This document shows, piece after piece, positions 27,048 to 36,258 of a stretch of DNA of 64,000 nt (its first letter is position 1; the number at the start of each line of letters is the position of its first letter). Origin of the DNA: Rhizobium leguminosarum (GTDB lineage: Bacteria > Pseudomonadota > Alphaproteobacteria > Rhizobiales > Rhizobiaceae); contig NZ_LWBS01000327.1 of NCBI RefSeq assembly GCF_001652265.1, positions 208,026 to 272,025 on the forward strand, read 5' to 3'. The translations under genes and the position numbers were made by a program. The notes beneath the pieces were generated by a model, which was not told the origin of the DNA, did not search any database, and saw nothing but the letters and a program-made list of their open reading frames with translations.

Positions 27048-28511
27048 ATGACACTCAGCTTCGATCCGAACACGATATCCCTGCCCGTCGGACATTTCAT
27101 CGGCGGCCGGCTGGTTCCGGCCGAAGCCGTCATCGACATGCATCGCCCATCCGACGGCAAGGCCTATGCCGGCTGCCCGCTGGCCGACGAGGCCCTTGTC
27201 GATCACGCCGTCGAAACCGCCAGGGAAGCGTTGAAGACGAGCAATTGGGGCGGCATGCGGCCGCGCGAGCGCACCGTGGCGCTGCAGCGCTGGGCGGACC
27301 TGATCGAAGCCGAGGCGGAAGCCCTCGCCAAGCTCGAAGCGCTCTCCTCGACACGGCCCGTCGGCCATCTCGTCACCGGCGACATCGCCGTCACCGCCGA
27401 GCAAATCCGCTTCTTTGCCGAATTCGCCGACAAGGAGGGCGGCGACCTCGTCCCGACAGACGATGCGAACTTCGGCATGATCATGACGGAACCCTATGGC
27501 GTCGTCGGCGCCATCACGCCCTGGAATTTTCCCTTGTCCATGGCCGGCTGGAAGCTCGGCCCGGCGCTGGCGGCAGGCAATGCGGTGGTGTTGAAGCCAT
27601 CGGAAATGACACCGTTTTCCACACTCTATCTCGCCGAACTTTCGGTGCGAGCCGGCCTGCCGGCCGGTCTCGTCAACATCGTGCTCGGCGACGGCCCGAC
27701 CACCGGAAATGCGATCACCGGACATGCCGGCATCTCCAAGGTCAGCTTCACCGGCTCGACTGCGGCCGGCTCGGCAATCATGACCAATATCGCCCGCACC
27801 GGCGTCAAGCCGATGACGTTGGAACTCGGCGGCAAAAGCCCGCAACTGGTCTTCGCCGATGCCGATCTCGAGCTTGCGGCGGGCGCAATCGCCGGCAGCA
27901 TTCTCTCAAACGCCGGCCAGGCCTGCGTTTGCGGATCCCGCCTGATCGTCGAGGCGAAGGTGGCAGACGCGCTCGCAGCCGCACTCGTCGAGAGGCTGGC
28001 GGCGATCCGCCCCGGCCCCACCTGGGATGAGGCGACCGATTATTCGCCCGTCATCTCCGAACGCCAGATCGCCCGCATGGACGGTATCATCCGCGCCGCC
28101 ATCGACGGCGGCGCCGAGTGCCTCACCGGTGGCCGCCGCCTCGACCGCGAAGGCTATTTCTACGCACCGACCCTGATTTCCGGCGTGACGGCAACGTCGC
28201 CGGCGGTTCTGGAAGAAATCTTCGGACCGGTGCTGACCATTCAGACCTTCGAGGACGAGGAGGAAGCGCTGAGGCTCGCCGACCATCCGGCCTATGGGCT
28301 CGCCGCCGGCCTCTTTACCCGCGACCTCTCGCGTGCCATCCGCGTGACCCGCCGCCTTCAGGCCGGCACCGTCTGGGTCAACCGCTACGGCCGCTCACGC
28401 GACCACATCCTGCCGACCGGCGGCTACAAGCAGTCCGGCATCGGCAAGGATCTCGGCCGCGAAGCCTATCTCGCCAACCGCAAGAGCAAGAGTGTGCTCA
28501 TCAGCCTGTGA
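27048..28511 (+). CDS. NAD(P)-dependent aldehyde dehydrogenase
   Basis: A 487-residue ALDH with the NAD-binding/active-site pattern complete: 'TPWNFPLSMAGWKLGPALAA', 'FTGSTAAGSAI', catalytic Glu in 'LELGGKSPQLVF' and nucleophile Cys in 'NAGQACVCGSR'. The C-terminal oligomerisation motif is 'GGYKQSGIGKDLGREAY'. It oxidises an aldehyde to an acid; the specificity (aminoaldehyde or aromatic) is unclear. ATG 27048 is backed by GAGGA six bases upstream. The following dehydrogenase starts 9 bp later. Confidence 0.92.
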   Translation: MTLSFDPNTISLPVGHFIGGRLVPAEAVIDMHRPSDGKAYAGCPLADEALVDHAVETAREALKTSNWGGMRPRERTVALQRWADLIEAEAEALAKLEALSSTRPVGHLVTGDIAVTAEQIRFFAEFADKEGGDLVPTDDANFGMIMTEPYGVVGAITPWNFPLSMAGWKLGPALAAGNAVVLKPSEMTPFSTLYLAELSVRAGLPAGLVNIVLGDGPTTGNAITGHAGISKVSFTGSTAAGSAIMTNIARTGVKPMTLELGGKSPQLVFADADLELAAGAIAGSILSNAGQACVCGSRLIVEAKVADALAAALVERLAAIRPGPTWDEATDYSPVISERQIARMDGIIRAAIDGGAECLTGGRRLDREGYFYAPTLISGVTATSPAVLEEIFGPVLTIQTFEDEEEALRLADHPAYGLAAGLFTRDLSRAIRVTRRLQAGTVWVNRYGRSRDHILPTGGYKQSGIGKDLGREAYLANRKSKSVLISL

Positions 28512-28520
28512 GGACCTGCG

Positions 28521-29564
28521 ATGAAAACCTACAAGATCGCCCTTCTGCCCGGAGACGGCATCGGCCGCGACGTGACGGCAGCTGCCTGGGCCGTGCTCGA
28601 AAAGGCAGCTAGCCTGAACGGATTTTCTCTTGATGCAACCAGCTATCCCTGGTCCTGCGACTATTATCTGGAGAACGGCAGCATGATGCCCGCAAATGGC
28701 ATCGAAACGCTCAGGTCTTTCGATGCCATCCTGCTCGGTGCCGTCGGCTGGCCTCGCAAAGTGCCGGATTCCGTATCGCTGCACGGACTTCTGCTGCCGA
28801 TCCGCAAGGCTTTCGTGCAATATGCCAATATCCGCCCGCACCGGCTGCTGCCGGGTGTGCAGGGACCGTTGCGGTCTGACGGCTTCGACATCCTCTGCAT
28901 CCGTGAAAACACCGAGGGCGAATATTCCGGTGCCGGTGGCCGCGTCCACCAGGGGACCGATAATGAGGTAGCTGTGGAGACCTCGATTTTCACCCGCAAG
29001 GGGGTCGAGCGCATCCTGCGCTTCGGCTTTGAGCAAGCGCGTGCGCGCAGCGGCAAGCTTGCCTCGGTGACGAAGTCCAACGCGCAGAAATATTCGATGG
29101 TCTTCTGGGACGAGATCACCCAGAGGCTTTCTGAGGAACATCTCGATGTCGAGGTGACCAGCTACCATATCGATGCCATGGCCGCCCGCATGGTCATGGC
29201 GCCTGATAGTCTCGACGTCGTGGTCGCTTCCAACCTGTTCGGCGATATCCTGACCGACCTCGGCGCCGCCATCCAGGGCGGGCTCGGCTTTGCCGCCTCC
29301 GCCAATATCAATCCCGATCGCTCGGCGCCATCGATGTTCGAACCGGTCCACGGCTCCGCGCCCGATATCGCTCATCTTGGCATCGCCAATCCGATCGCCG
29401 CGATCTGGTCGGGCGCGATGATGCTGGAGCATTTGGGAGAAACGGCTGCCGCCTCAAGGGTGATGGCATCAATCGAGGCGACGACGGCACGCGGCATCGG
29501 CGCAATTCCCGGCAAGGACAAGACCGACGCGATCACGGCATCGGTGCTTTCGGCACTTGGCTGA
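28521..29564 (+). CDS. Isocitrate/isopropylmalate-family dehydrogenase, tartrate dehydrogenase-like
   Basis: A 347-residue beta-decarboxylating dehydrogenase, starting 'KIALLPGDGIGRDVTAAAW' and carrying the family signature 'NLFGDILTDLGAAIQGGLGF'. The substrate region 'IRENTEGEYSGAGGRVHQGT' and 'SIFTRKGVERILRFGFEQAR' looks like tartrate/D-malate dehydrogenases (TtuC/DmlA) rather than LeuB. It would oxidise and decarboxylate a hydroxydicarboxylate with NAD and a divalent metal. It lies between two ALDH genes with short gaps, within one operon. Confidence 0.85.
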   Translation: MKTYKIALLPGDGIGRDVTAAAWAVLEKAASLNGFSLDATSYPWSCDYYLENGSMMPANGIETLRSFDAILLGAVGWPRKVPDSVSLHGLLLPIRKAFVQYANIRPHRLLPGVQGPLRSDGFDILCIRENTEGEYSGAGGRVHQGTDNEVAVETSIFTRKGVERILRFGFEQARARSGKLASVTKSNAQKYSMVFWDEITQRLSEEHLDVEVTSYHIDAMAARMVMAPDSLDVVVASNLFGDILTDLGAAIQGGLGFAASANINPDRSAPSMFEPVHGSAPDIAHLGIANPIAAIWSGAMMLEHLGETAAASRVMASIEATTARGIGAIPGKDKTDAITASVLSALG

Positions 29565-29579
29565 TCAATGGAGAACAGA

Positions 29580-31037
29580 ATGAACGGATTGAAGGACAGC
29601 GGCCTGTTTCGCCAGCACGGGCTGATCGACGGAGAATGGCGCGGGGCTGCAGCTGGGCGCACGATCGAGGTGATCGACCCGGCGACCCAGCATGTGCTGG
29701 GCACGGTGCCCGACATGGACGGAGCCGATACGAGGGCGGCGATCGTCGCGGCGGAAAAGGCCTTTGGTCCATGGCGCGCAAAGACCAATGCCGAGCGCGG
29801 CGCATTGCTGGAAGCCTGGCACGATCTGATGCTCGACAATATCGAGGATCTGGCACTGATCCTCACCCGTGAGCAGGGCAAGCCGCTGACGGAAGCGCGT
29901 GGTGAAATCCGCTACGGCGCCTCATTCATCAAATGGTTTTCCGAGGAGGCGCGCCGCATCGGCGGAACGACCATTCCCTCGCCGACGGCGGATCGGCGGA
30001 TCGTTGTTCTGAAGGAGCCGGTCGGCGTGTCGGCGATCATCACGCCGTGGAATTTTCCGAATGCGATGATCACCCGCAAGGTCGGGCCGGCGCTCGCCGC
30101 AGGCTGCACCGTCGTCGTCAAACCATCGGACCTGACCCCCTTTTCGGCGCTGGCGCTCGGCCTATTGGCGGAGCGCGCCGGCATCCCCAAAGGCGTGATC
30201 AATATCGTCACCGGCATGCCGGCCGGCATCGGCGACGAACTGATGGCGAACCAGACCGTCCGCAAGATCTCTTTCACCGGCTCCACCCGCGTCGGCTCGC
30301 TGCTGATGCGCGGCGCGGCCGACAGTGTCAAGCGGCTCAGCCTCGAACTCGGCGGCAACGCGCCCTTCATCGTCTTCGATGATGCCGATCTCGATCTTGC
30401 CGTGGAAGGCGCGATCGCCTCGAAATTCCGCAATGGAGGGCAGACCTGCGTCTGCGCCAACAGACTTCTCGTCCAGTCCGGCGTCTACGATGCCTTTGCC
30501 GCCAAACTTTCCGCGCGCGTATCGGCCATGAAGGTCGGGGCAGGCACGGATGCCGGCACGGATATCGGGCCGATGATCAACAGGGCGGCAATCGAGAAGA
30601 TCAAGCGTCACATAGACGATGCGGTGGAAAAGGGAGCGCGGATCCTCGCCACCGCAGGTTCCGTGCCTGAAGGCGATCAATATGCGGTGCCGATGGTGCT
30701 CGGCGGTGCGACGACCGAGATGCAGCTTGCCAGCGAAGAGACCTTCGGACCCGTTGCCCCGCTTTTCCGTTTCGACAACGAAGAAGAGGCGATCCGCATC
30801 GCCAATGCCACGCCCTTCGGACTTGCGGCCTATTTCTACACCGAGAGCCTGAAGCGCTCCTGGCGTGTCGCCGAAGCGCTCGAATTTGGGATGCTCGGCC
30901 TGAACACAGGGGCGATCTCGACCGAGGTCGCTCCCTTCGGCGGCGTCAAACAATCCGGTCTTGGCCGGGAGGGCGCGCAATGCGGCATCGAGGAATATCT
31001 CGAAATGAAGAGCTTCCACATCGGCGGACTCGCCTGA
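29580..31037 (+). CDS. Succinate-semialdehyde dehydrogenase-like ALDH
   Basis: A 485-residue ALDH of the GabD type: 'TREQGKPLTEARGEIRYGAS', 'TPWNFPNAMITRKVGPALAA', catalytic Glu in 'LELGGNAPFIVFDDADLD' and Cys in 'NGGQTCVCANR'. It oxidises succinic or glutaric semialdehyde to the diacid. ATG 29580 is preferred because GGAGA (29570-29574) is six bases upstream; ATG 29568 is in frame. It is the last gene of the 24.5-31.0 kb operon and is followed by a hairpin. Confidence 0.9.
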   Translation: MNGLKDSGLFRQHGLIDGEWRGAAAGRTIEVIDPATQHVLGTVPDMDGADTRAAIVAAEKAFGPWRAKTNAERGALLEAWHDLMLDNIEDLALILTREQGKPLTEARGEIRYGASFIKWFSEEARRIGGTTIPSPTADRRIVVLKEPVGVSAIITPWNFPNAMITRKVGPALAAGCTVVVKPSDLTPFSALALGLLAERAGIPKGVINIVTGMPAGIGDELMANQTVRKISFTGSTRVGSLLMRGAADSVKRLSLELGGNAPFIVFDDADLDLAVEGAIASKFRNGGQTCVCANRLLVQSGVYDAFAAKLSARVSAMKVGAGTDAGTDIGPMINRAAIEKIKRHIDDAVEKGARILATAGSVPEGDQYAVPMVLGGATTEMQLASEETFGPVAPLFRFDNEEEAIRIANATPFGLAAYFYTESLKRSWRVAEALEFGMLGLNTGAISTEVAPFGGVKQSGLGREGAQCGIEEYLEMKSFHIGGLA

Positions 31038-31054
31038 CCACAGGAGAACAAAAG

Positions 31055-31079
31055 AGCGCCGGGAAATCATCCCGGCGCT
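31055..31079 (+). terminator. Terminator-like hairpin after the ALDH operon
   Basis: A perfect 9-bp stem AGCGCCGGG/CCCGGCGCT with loop AAATCAT, 18 bases after the ALDH stop. No T-run follows. A smaller hairpin, TGCTCC/GGAGCA, follows at 31102-31117. Together they separate the catabolic operon from the SARP-regulator locus. Confidence 0.6.
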
Positions 31080-31192
31080 GGATGATCGGAGCGACTGTCG
31101 GTGCTCCTGCTGGAGCAACTCCGACACGTCGTTTTAAGTACTCCGCAGCCTTTGGCGGATGCCTGCAAAATTACGGTGCCCAAACAACATTT

Positions 31193-31211
31193 CTTTGACG
31201 CTGCTTTGACG
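31193..31211 (+). promoter_or_regulatory. Direct repeat CTTTGACG x2 with 11-bp period, upstream of the SARP-like gene
   Basis: CTTTGACG occurs at 31193-31200 and again at 31204-31211: identical 8-mers exactly one helical turn (11 bp) apart. SARP-family regulators are known to bind direct heptamer repeats with an 11-bp period near the -35 region. TTGACG could also serve as a -35 box. The same core with the same period appears three times at 36077-36104. Confidence 0.55.
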
Positions 31212-31434
31212 GCAGGATGCTACGGCCGGTTTGCGAAGTTACGCAGAGGGATTTCAACCGGTTATGCTTCAGTTCGATCATCGCCATAGCATAGATTTAC
31301 ATTTCGCAATCCCGGTTTCCCTTCCCGGTTGCTTGCCTGACGCCGCAGTTGTGGCAGACTGGTCCCCGGATGGTAGGTTTTCCGGCCGCCAAACGAGCGT
31401 ATCGGAGGCAACGGGGGCGGGGCCGGTGGATCGC

Positions 31435-33219
31435 ATGAACAAGGAGCACGATCCGTTTCGGATGTTCCTGCTCGGGCCTTTTGCCCTTGTGGACGCTGGG
31501 GGGCGGTCGGTTACTCCGAAATCCAAAAAGGCACAGGCTCTTCTGGCGATGCTTGCATTGTCCGCCCGGGGCTCGCGCTCGAGAATCTGGCTTAGAGACA
31601 AGCTGTGGAGCGATCGCTCCGACGATCAGGCGGCAGCCAGTCTACGCCAGGCGCTTTTGGACATTCATAAGAGTCTGGGGCCGGCACGAGATCTCCTGAT
31701 TGCGGATAAGAATACCGTTTGGCTGGATACGGAACGACTCGTGCTCGATACCGACCTGGTGGCTCGGACGGAGCGGTCTCCGGATCAAGTCACCGACGAA
31801 TTGCTCGAAGGTATCGACATCCGCGACCCCGAATTCGAGGACTGGTTGGCGCTGGAACGGCAAAACTGGTATCGCCGCCTCGATGAAGGACAAGTCCACG
31901 ATGTCTTCGAGCCGCGACAGCAGCCGAGCCGCGATATCGCCAAACATTCCGCCCTGCTGCCTTTAACAGGCGCCCCGGATACGCCGAGAACAGGCAAACC
32001 CGTGGACATCGCCAGCAGCGACCCATATCGACAGCGGGTCGGCGGTGGCTGGCAATGGATGATGGCTCTTCTGTCCCCCATCGTGGTGGGTGCCGGCGAG
32101 GGCGGACAAATTGCTGCGACACGGTTCCAGAATCTCATTGCAAAAGCCATCATCGATGGGCTGGGCTTTGGCGTCACCGACCTCTCCTTCACCTTGCCGA
32201 ATATTGAGGAGAGCGAACAGCAGATCAGCCTTCCGCTATGCCTACAGCTTCGCCTGACGTTTGATGGTGACATGGTGCTGATCGAACTGGTGATGAAGCA
32301 CCTGATCAACAACCGTATTCATTGGCTGGGCAGTCAGGCAATCAACCGCACGCAGTTCGAGAGGGGCGAGTTCGGCATCGCCGCTGCGCTGATCAGCCAG
32401 GCCGTCGATCAGCTGGCCTATTTCCAGGAGATCCAGGCAACCGACAGCCGATTGTCGCAGGACGGCCTCCTGATCGACGCCGTCAATGCGATTTTTCGGC
32501 TGTCGCGCGACGACCTCGATAACGCGGAGCGGCGCCTGGAAGAACAGATCCAGTATCAGCCGCGGTCATCGACTTTTGCCTGGCTGTCATTCATTCGGAC
32601 TTTCCAGGTCGGCCAACGGTTCAACGCGCTGGACGCGCACCTGATCGAGGAAGCCCAGGCCTATGCACGCAAGGCGCTCGAACTCGATCCGCAGAATTCC
32701 GTGTCGCTCGCGCTCGTCGGCCACGTCCATTCGTTCCTGTTCGGCGAATACGACTATGCGGCCAACCTGTTCGAAAAATCGATCCGCCTGAATCCGGCCC
32801 TGCCGCTCAGTTGGGACCTCTACGCGATGCTGCACTGCTATGCAGGCCAGCCCGACAAGGCGGTGGCCATGGCGCGTTGGGTACAAGAGCTCGGCGTCTA
32901 CAGCCCGCATAAATATTACTTCGATACGACCAAATGCATTGCGGCAGCGCTTGCGGGCGATCATGCCGCAGCCATAGCTGCAGGCGAAGAAGCCCTGCGC
33001 GCCCGGCCGAACTTCAACAGTCTGCTGCGCTATCTTACCTCCAGTCACGCCCATTCCAACAATCTCGGCGGCGCGCGGCATTACCTGCAGCGTCTTGAGG
33101 CGGTCGAGGGCGGCTTCTCCATCAACGCCTTCCGCGGCAGCGGCTATCCGCTGCTCGACACAGGCGGCGGCCAGATCTTGATCGACGGCCTGCTCAAGGC
33201 CGGCGCCAAGCTGCGCTGA
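31435..33219 (+). CDS. SARP-like regulator: OmpR-type winged HTH with TPR repeats
   Basis: A 594-residue protein if started at ATG 31435 (the frame is open from 31231). Residues ~8-100 form an OmpR/PhoB-like winged HTH of the SARP type: 'FLLGPFALVDAGGRSVTPKS', 'AQALLAMLALSARGSRSRIW', 'DDQAAASLRQALLDIHKSLG'. A short BTAD-like piece follows ('DPEFEDWLALERQNWYRRLD'). A middle domain of unknown type is followed by TPR-like helices from ~430 ('EAQAYARKALELDPQNSVSL', 'ANLFEKSIRLNPALPLSWDL'). It resembles CadC/SARP-type activators without a membrane segment. It is the first gene of a probable operon with the PAP2-like and protease genes (41-bp gap) and likely activates this cluster. Confidence 0.82.
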   Translation: MNKEHDPFRMFLLGPFALVDAGGRSVTPKSKKAQALLAMLALSARGSRSRIWLRDKLWSDRSDDQAAASLRQALLDIHKSLGPARDLLIADKNTVWLDTERLVLDTDLVARTERSPDQVTDELLEGIDIRDPEFEDWLALERQNWYRRLDEGQVHDVFEPRQQPSRDIAKHSALLPLTGAPDTPRTGKPVDIASSDPYRQRVGGGWQWMMALLSPIVVGAGEGGQIAATRFQNLIAKAIIDGLGFGVTDLSFTLPNIEESEQQISLPLCLQLRLTFDGDMVLIELVMKHLINNRIHWLGSQAINRTQFERGEFGIAAALISQAVDQLAYFQEIQATDSRLSQDGLLIDAVNAIFRLSRDDLDNAERRLEEQIQYQPRSSTFAWLSFIRTFQVGQRFNALDAHLIEEAQAYARKALELDPQNSVSLALVGHVHSFLFGEYDYAANLFEKSIRLNPALPLSWDLYAMLHCYAGQPDKAVAMARWVQELGVYSPHKYYFDTTKCIAAALAGDHAAAIAAGEEALRARPNFNSLLRYLTSSHAHSNNLGGARHYLQRLEAVEGGFSINAFRGSGYPLLDTGGGQILIDGLLKAGAKLR

Positions 33220-33260
33220 ACTCCGGACAAATCTTCACATCATCGCGCAAGGAGGCTGCA

Positions 33261-34289
33261 ATGGAAGCGGACACTACCGAGGAATCGCAATCGAAAATTG
33301 TTTTATTTCTAAACAGTTATAAATTCAGGATAGAGCCGGATTCGGTCCGTCCATGCGAACCCAGGGACGATGCCGGTGCTGATCCTCTCGCCGGTGCATC
33401 ACCGGCTGCACCCGATGCGGCCTCCGAAGCTGTGCTTTTCTTCGGCACGGATGACGATGGATCGCCCCTGCCCGGGCCCATGATGGCGACGACGGCCGTA
33501 GCCTCGGTCCTCAACAAGAGCGTTGCAAACAAGTCGGTGCTCAACAAGGCGTCGCTGAACAAAAACAAGAACAAAAATAAGAATAAGAACAAGAACAAGT
33601 CGACGATGGACGGCGGCAGCCTCGGCGTGTCGCAGCTTATCCCCTCCTTCGAGCTGCGCAGGCTGCACCAGCAGCCGTCACGCAACGCATATACCGCGGC
33701 GCGGCGCTTCACCTGGGAAAAGCTGGATATACTTCCGCCCCCCGGCCCGGATTATACCCGCCTCGAAACGACGGTACTGCTCTCCATGCAACGCCGCGAC
33801 CGCGAACGTGTGCGCCGCCTGCCCGACATTCAAATCGAGTCGACGATCTCCGTGGGGGAATTCACCCGCGCATTGCATATCGAGGACCTCGGCGGTTTCG
33901 AGCAGACGGAAGGTCTTTTCCAGGCAATCCTGACGGCCTGCGAATATGTCGGGCTGATTTACAAAAGCCAGTTCAACCGGCTGCGGCCAAATCAGTTCGA
34001 GCCCATGCTGCGGCCATTGCTGGCCGTGCCGGTCCACGAGTCCTATCCCAGCAACCACTCGTTCCAGTGCTTTTCGATCGCCTTCGCGTTCTCGACGATC
34101 CTGCCGGAACACCCGGCCACCGACGAGCTTGCCCGTATCGCCCAGAACGTCGCCGAAAACCGCGAATGGGCCGGCCTGCACTATCCGAGCGACACGCAGG
34201 CGGGGCGAGATCTCGCCCGACGCTTCGCTCCCTATCTCCACGACGCGTTCGGTCCTCTGTTCCAGGCCGTACACGACGAATGGGTCTGA
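33261..34289 (+). CDS. PAP2/vanadium-haloperoxidase-fold protein with Asn-Lys repeat N-terminus
   Basis: A 342-residue protein. Its C-terminal half holds the three PAP2-superfamily motifs in order: K235-x6-R242-P243 ('KSQFNRLRP'), P263-S-N-H266 ('YPSNHSFQ') and R301-x5-H307-x3-D311 ('REWAGLHYPSD'). These bind phosphate or vanadate in acid phosphatases and haloperoxidases. The N-terminal ~130 residues are disordered and acidic, then a 'VLNKS/VANKS/VLNKA' array running into seven Asn-Lys pairs (residues 100-113). No signal peptide or membrane helix is visible, unlike lipid phosphatases. It may be a phosphatase or halogenating peroxidase acting on the product of the cluster. The ribosome site AAGGAGG is strong. 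Confidence 0.8.
   Translation: MEADTTEESQSKIVLFLNSYKFRIEPDSVRPCEPRDDAGADPLAGASPAAPDAASEAVLFFGTDDDGSPLPGPMMATTAVASVLNKSVANKSVLNKASLNKNKNKNKNKNKNKSTMDGGSLGVSQLIPSFELRRLHQQPSRNAYTAARRFTWEKLDILPPPGPDYTRLETTVLLSMQRRDRERVRRLPDIQIESTISVGEFTRALHIEDLGGFEQTEGLFQAILTACEYVGLIYKSQFNRLRPNQFEPMLRPLLAVPVHESYPSNHSFQCFSIAFAFSTILPEHPATDELARIAQNVAENREWAGLHYPSDTQAGRDLARRFAPYLHDAFGPLFQAVHDEWV
33513..33599 (+). repeat. Asn-Lys coding repeat tract
   Basis: Degenerate AACAAR/AATAAG hexamers: three interrupted NK units spaced about five codons apart (33513-33555), then seven uninterrupted units (33558-33599) encoding (Asn-Lys)7. Codons alternate AAC/AAT and AAA/AAG, so it is not a pure microsatellite. The tract is strikingly A-rich in a high-GC setting. 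Confidence 0.85.
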
Positions 34290-34322
34290 ATTCGCCAGCT
34301 GCTGCTCAACAGGATCATAACC

Positions 34323-36017
34323 ATGACGGATCAAACACAAATGCCTGAGCCCGCACCGATCAACTACTATTATCTCTGGCACCTGACTGCCCTTGGCGTG
34401 GTCGACGCAGAATACGGAGCGGTTCCGCCGGCACCTCCAGCGCTCGATGTGAGCGCCGCACGCGCGCTCCCCGATCCCCTCATCACCGGCACGGTCTGGG
34501 ATGCTATCACTTCCGCCGGCCCGTTGCGACCCGCACGGGTCGCGTTGATCGATGTCGGCGTATCTCCGGATCATCCCAATCTGGCAACCCGGATTGACCG
34601 GGAGGCGTCAATCGATTTGACGACCCATCGTTACGGTGCGCGCGTGCTCGAAATTCTTGATACGACCACGTCCTTCGACCGCGAGGAAAGGCATGCCTTC
34701 TTTGCCGGGCTCGACATCGCTCCGCTCGGCAATATCGCCCTTTCGAATGACGACCGGGACTATCTCAGTGATCTGGTTGCCGACTACGCCGCGTCGGAAG
34801 GGGTACTCCGGCGGCTCTACAATCCGGAATCGCTTTTTGCATCGCATGGTACCTGCTGTGCAGGGCTGATCGTCGGCGAACCCGCCGTTGTTGCGGAAGA
34901 AGGCTCGCCAAGCCTTCCGCCGGAAGGAGCCTTCTATGGGAATGGCGACGAGCTGCGCACGAGCGGCAATCGCAATGTCATCCCCTATTTCGGCGTTGAT
35001 CCTTTCTCGAGGCTCATCTCGATCAGAACGTCCTTCGAAGACGATGTCAGGCAGTTCATTGCGGCCTTTCTTTATGCCTATCATCAGAAAGCAGACGTGA
35101 TCGTCTTGCCGCGCGGTCTGCCCGACCCGAAACGCAGCATCGTTGATCCGAAGAACGAGCTGAAGGCCGACCTGGAATTATGGAAAAACCAGGATGCCGC
35201 CAATCTGTTCACGCGCATTGCCGTTGCTGATCAGGGTGGGCCTGAACTGGAGCCGAAGGCTGCGCAGAAAGGTTCCAATCCGGATCGCCCGTGGCATGTC
35301 CTCAAACAACTCGTCCTCGCCATCAGCCGGCACATCCCGATCGTCTGCGCCGCAGGAAACAGTGGCGAGAGCCAGCTGATCTATCCGGCAAGCCTTGCCG
35401 CCGACGACAACGGCATCATTGCAGTTGGGGCCGTTACCGTCGAAGGTTTCCGTTCGGGCTACAGCAATTACGGCGAAGGATTGACGGTAGTCTCCCCCTC
35501 TGACGACGGGGAGGTCTTCAACAGGCATCAGTTGCGCCTCGACCGGCTTACTCCATTTGCCGCGCAGCATGACTACAGCGCCTTTCGAACGCGGGAATAC
35601 TACTATTCGCACTTCTCGCTGCTGACGACGGACCTCTCGGGGATTTTCGGCTATAATCAGGGCGCCGATCCGTGGTCGGCAATCGTGCCCTTCGGAACCA
35701 ATCCGGGCATCGGGGGCGGATACTACACCGCCTTCGGGGGCACATCAGGCGCGTCGGCGCAGGTGGGCGGGCTATGCGCCCTGATACAGCGGGCCTACAA
35801 AAGCCGCCACAATCCCGGTGACCGCCTCTCGGGGCCTCAAGTGAAATCAATTCTGAAGACCGCATCCCGCCTGGACGCCATTGTCGCGCCCGGAACGAGG
35901 AAATTGACGGCGGATTGCATGAACGCCGAGAGCGAGGACGCCGTCGAGATGGCCTATTTCTTTGGAGCGGGCCTGCCAAATGCGCGTGCGGCGGTACAGG
36001 CAGCTCTGGCCATCTGA
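34323..36017 (+). CDS. Subtilisin-like serine protease (S8)
   Basis: A 564-residue S8 protease with the whole catalytic set: Asp77 in 'RVALIDVGVSPDHPN', His175 in 'ASHGTCCAGLI', oxyanion Asn346 in 'VCAAGNSGES' and Ser475 in 'AFGGTSGASAQVGG'. A long insert lies between Asp and His (~95 residues) and another after the Asn. No signal peptide is visible, so it is either cytoplasmic or exported unusually. It lies 33 bp after the PAP2-like gene. In a modification cluster it could remove a leader peptide, which is inference. A terminator follows. Confidence 0.9.
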   Translation: MTDQTQMPEPAPINYYYLWHLTALGVVDAEYGAVPPAPPALDVSAARALPDPLITGTVWDAITSAGPLRPARVALIDVGVSPDHPNLATRIDREASIDLTTHRYGARVLEILDTTTSFDREERHAFFAGLDIAPLGNIALSNDDRDYLSDLVADYAASEGVLRRLYNPESLFASHGTCCAGLIVGEPAVVAEEGSPSLPPEGAFYGNGDELRTSGNRNVIPYFGVDPFSRLISIRTSFEDDVRQFIAAFLYAYHQKADVIVLPRGLPDPKRSIVDPKNELKADLELWKNQDAANLFTRIAVADQGGPELEPKAAQKGSNPDRPWHVLKQLVLAISRHIPIVCAAGNSGESQLIYPASLAADDNGIIAVGAVTVEGFRSGYSNYGEGLTVVSPSDDGEVFNRHQLRLDRLTPFAAQHDYSAFRTREYYYSHFSLLTTDLSGIFGYNQGADPWSAIVPFGTNPGIGGGYYTAFGGTSGASAQVGGLCALIQRAYKSRHNPGDRLSGPQVKSILKTASRLDAIVAPGTRKLTADCMNAESEDAVEMAYFFGAGLPNARAAVQAALAI

Positions 36018-36046
36018 GCCCCGGGGATGCTTTTCCCAGATTCCAA

Positions 36047-36071
36047 GCCTCCTCCATCGAGGGGGCTTTTT
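36047..36071 (+). terminator. Rho-independent terminator after the S8 protease gene
   Basis: GCCTCCTC and GAGGGGGC form an 8-bp stem (one wobble) with loop CATC, followed by TTTTT. It lies 29 bases after the protease stop and closes the regulator-PAP2-protease operon, so the next genes need their own promoter. Confidence 0.85.
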
Positions 36072-36076
36072 CTTTG

Positions 36077-36104
36077 TTTACGCCCTTTTTACGGATTTTT
36101 GACG
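36077..36104 (+). promoter_or_regulatory. Three direct repeats TTTACG/TTTACG/TTGACG with 11-bp period
   Basis: TTTACG at 36077-36082 and 36088-36093 and TTGACG at 36099-36104 start exactly 11 bp apart. They sit right after the terminator and about 155 bp before the HQxxH gene. They share the TTGACG core and 11-bp phasing with the repeat in front of the SARP-like gene (31193-31211). This fits a SARP operator that controls the second operon. Confidence 0.55.
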
Positions 36105-36258
36105 CGGTACTGGCGGGCGAATGACGCCCTTGGGCAATAGTGCCTCTCAACGGACGGCACCTACCGTTCCGATGCCAGACGAAGCCGGCCCGAACCGGGG
36201 CATCTTCGCCCGACATGCAACCTTGTTTCACCAGAAGACAAACCCACGGAGGCTGTCG

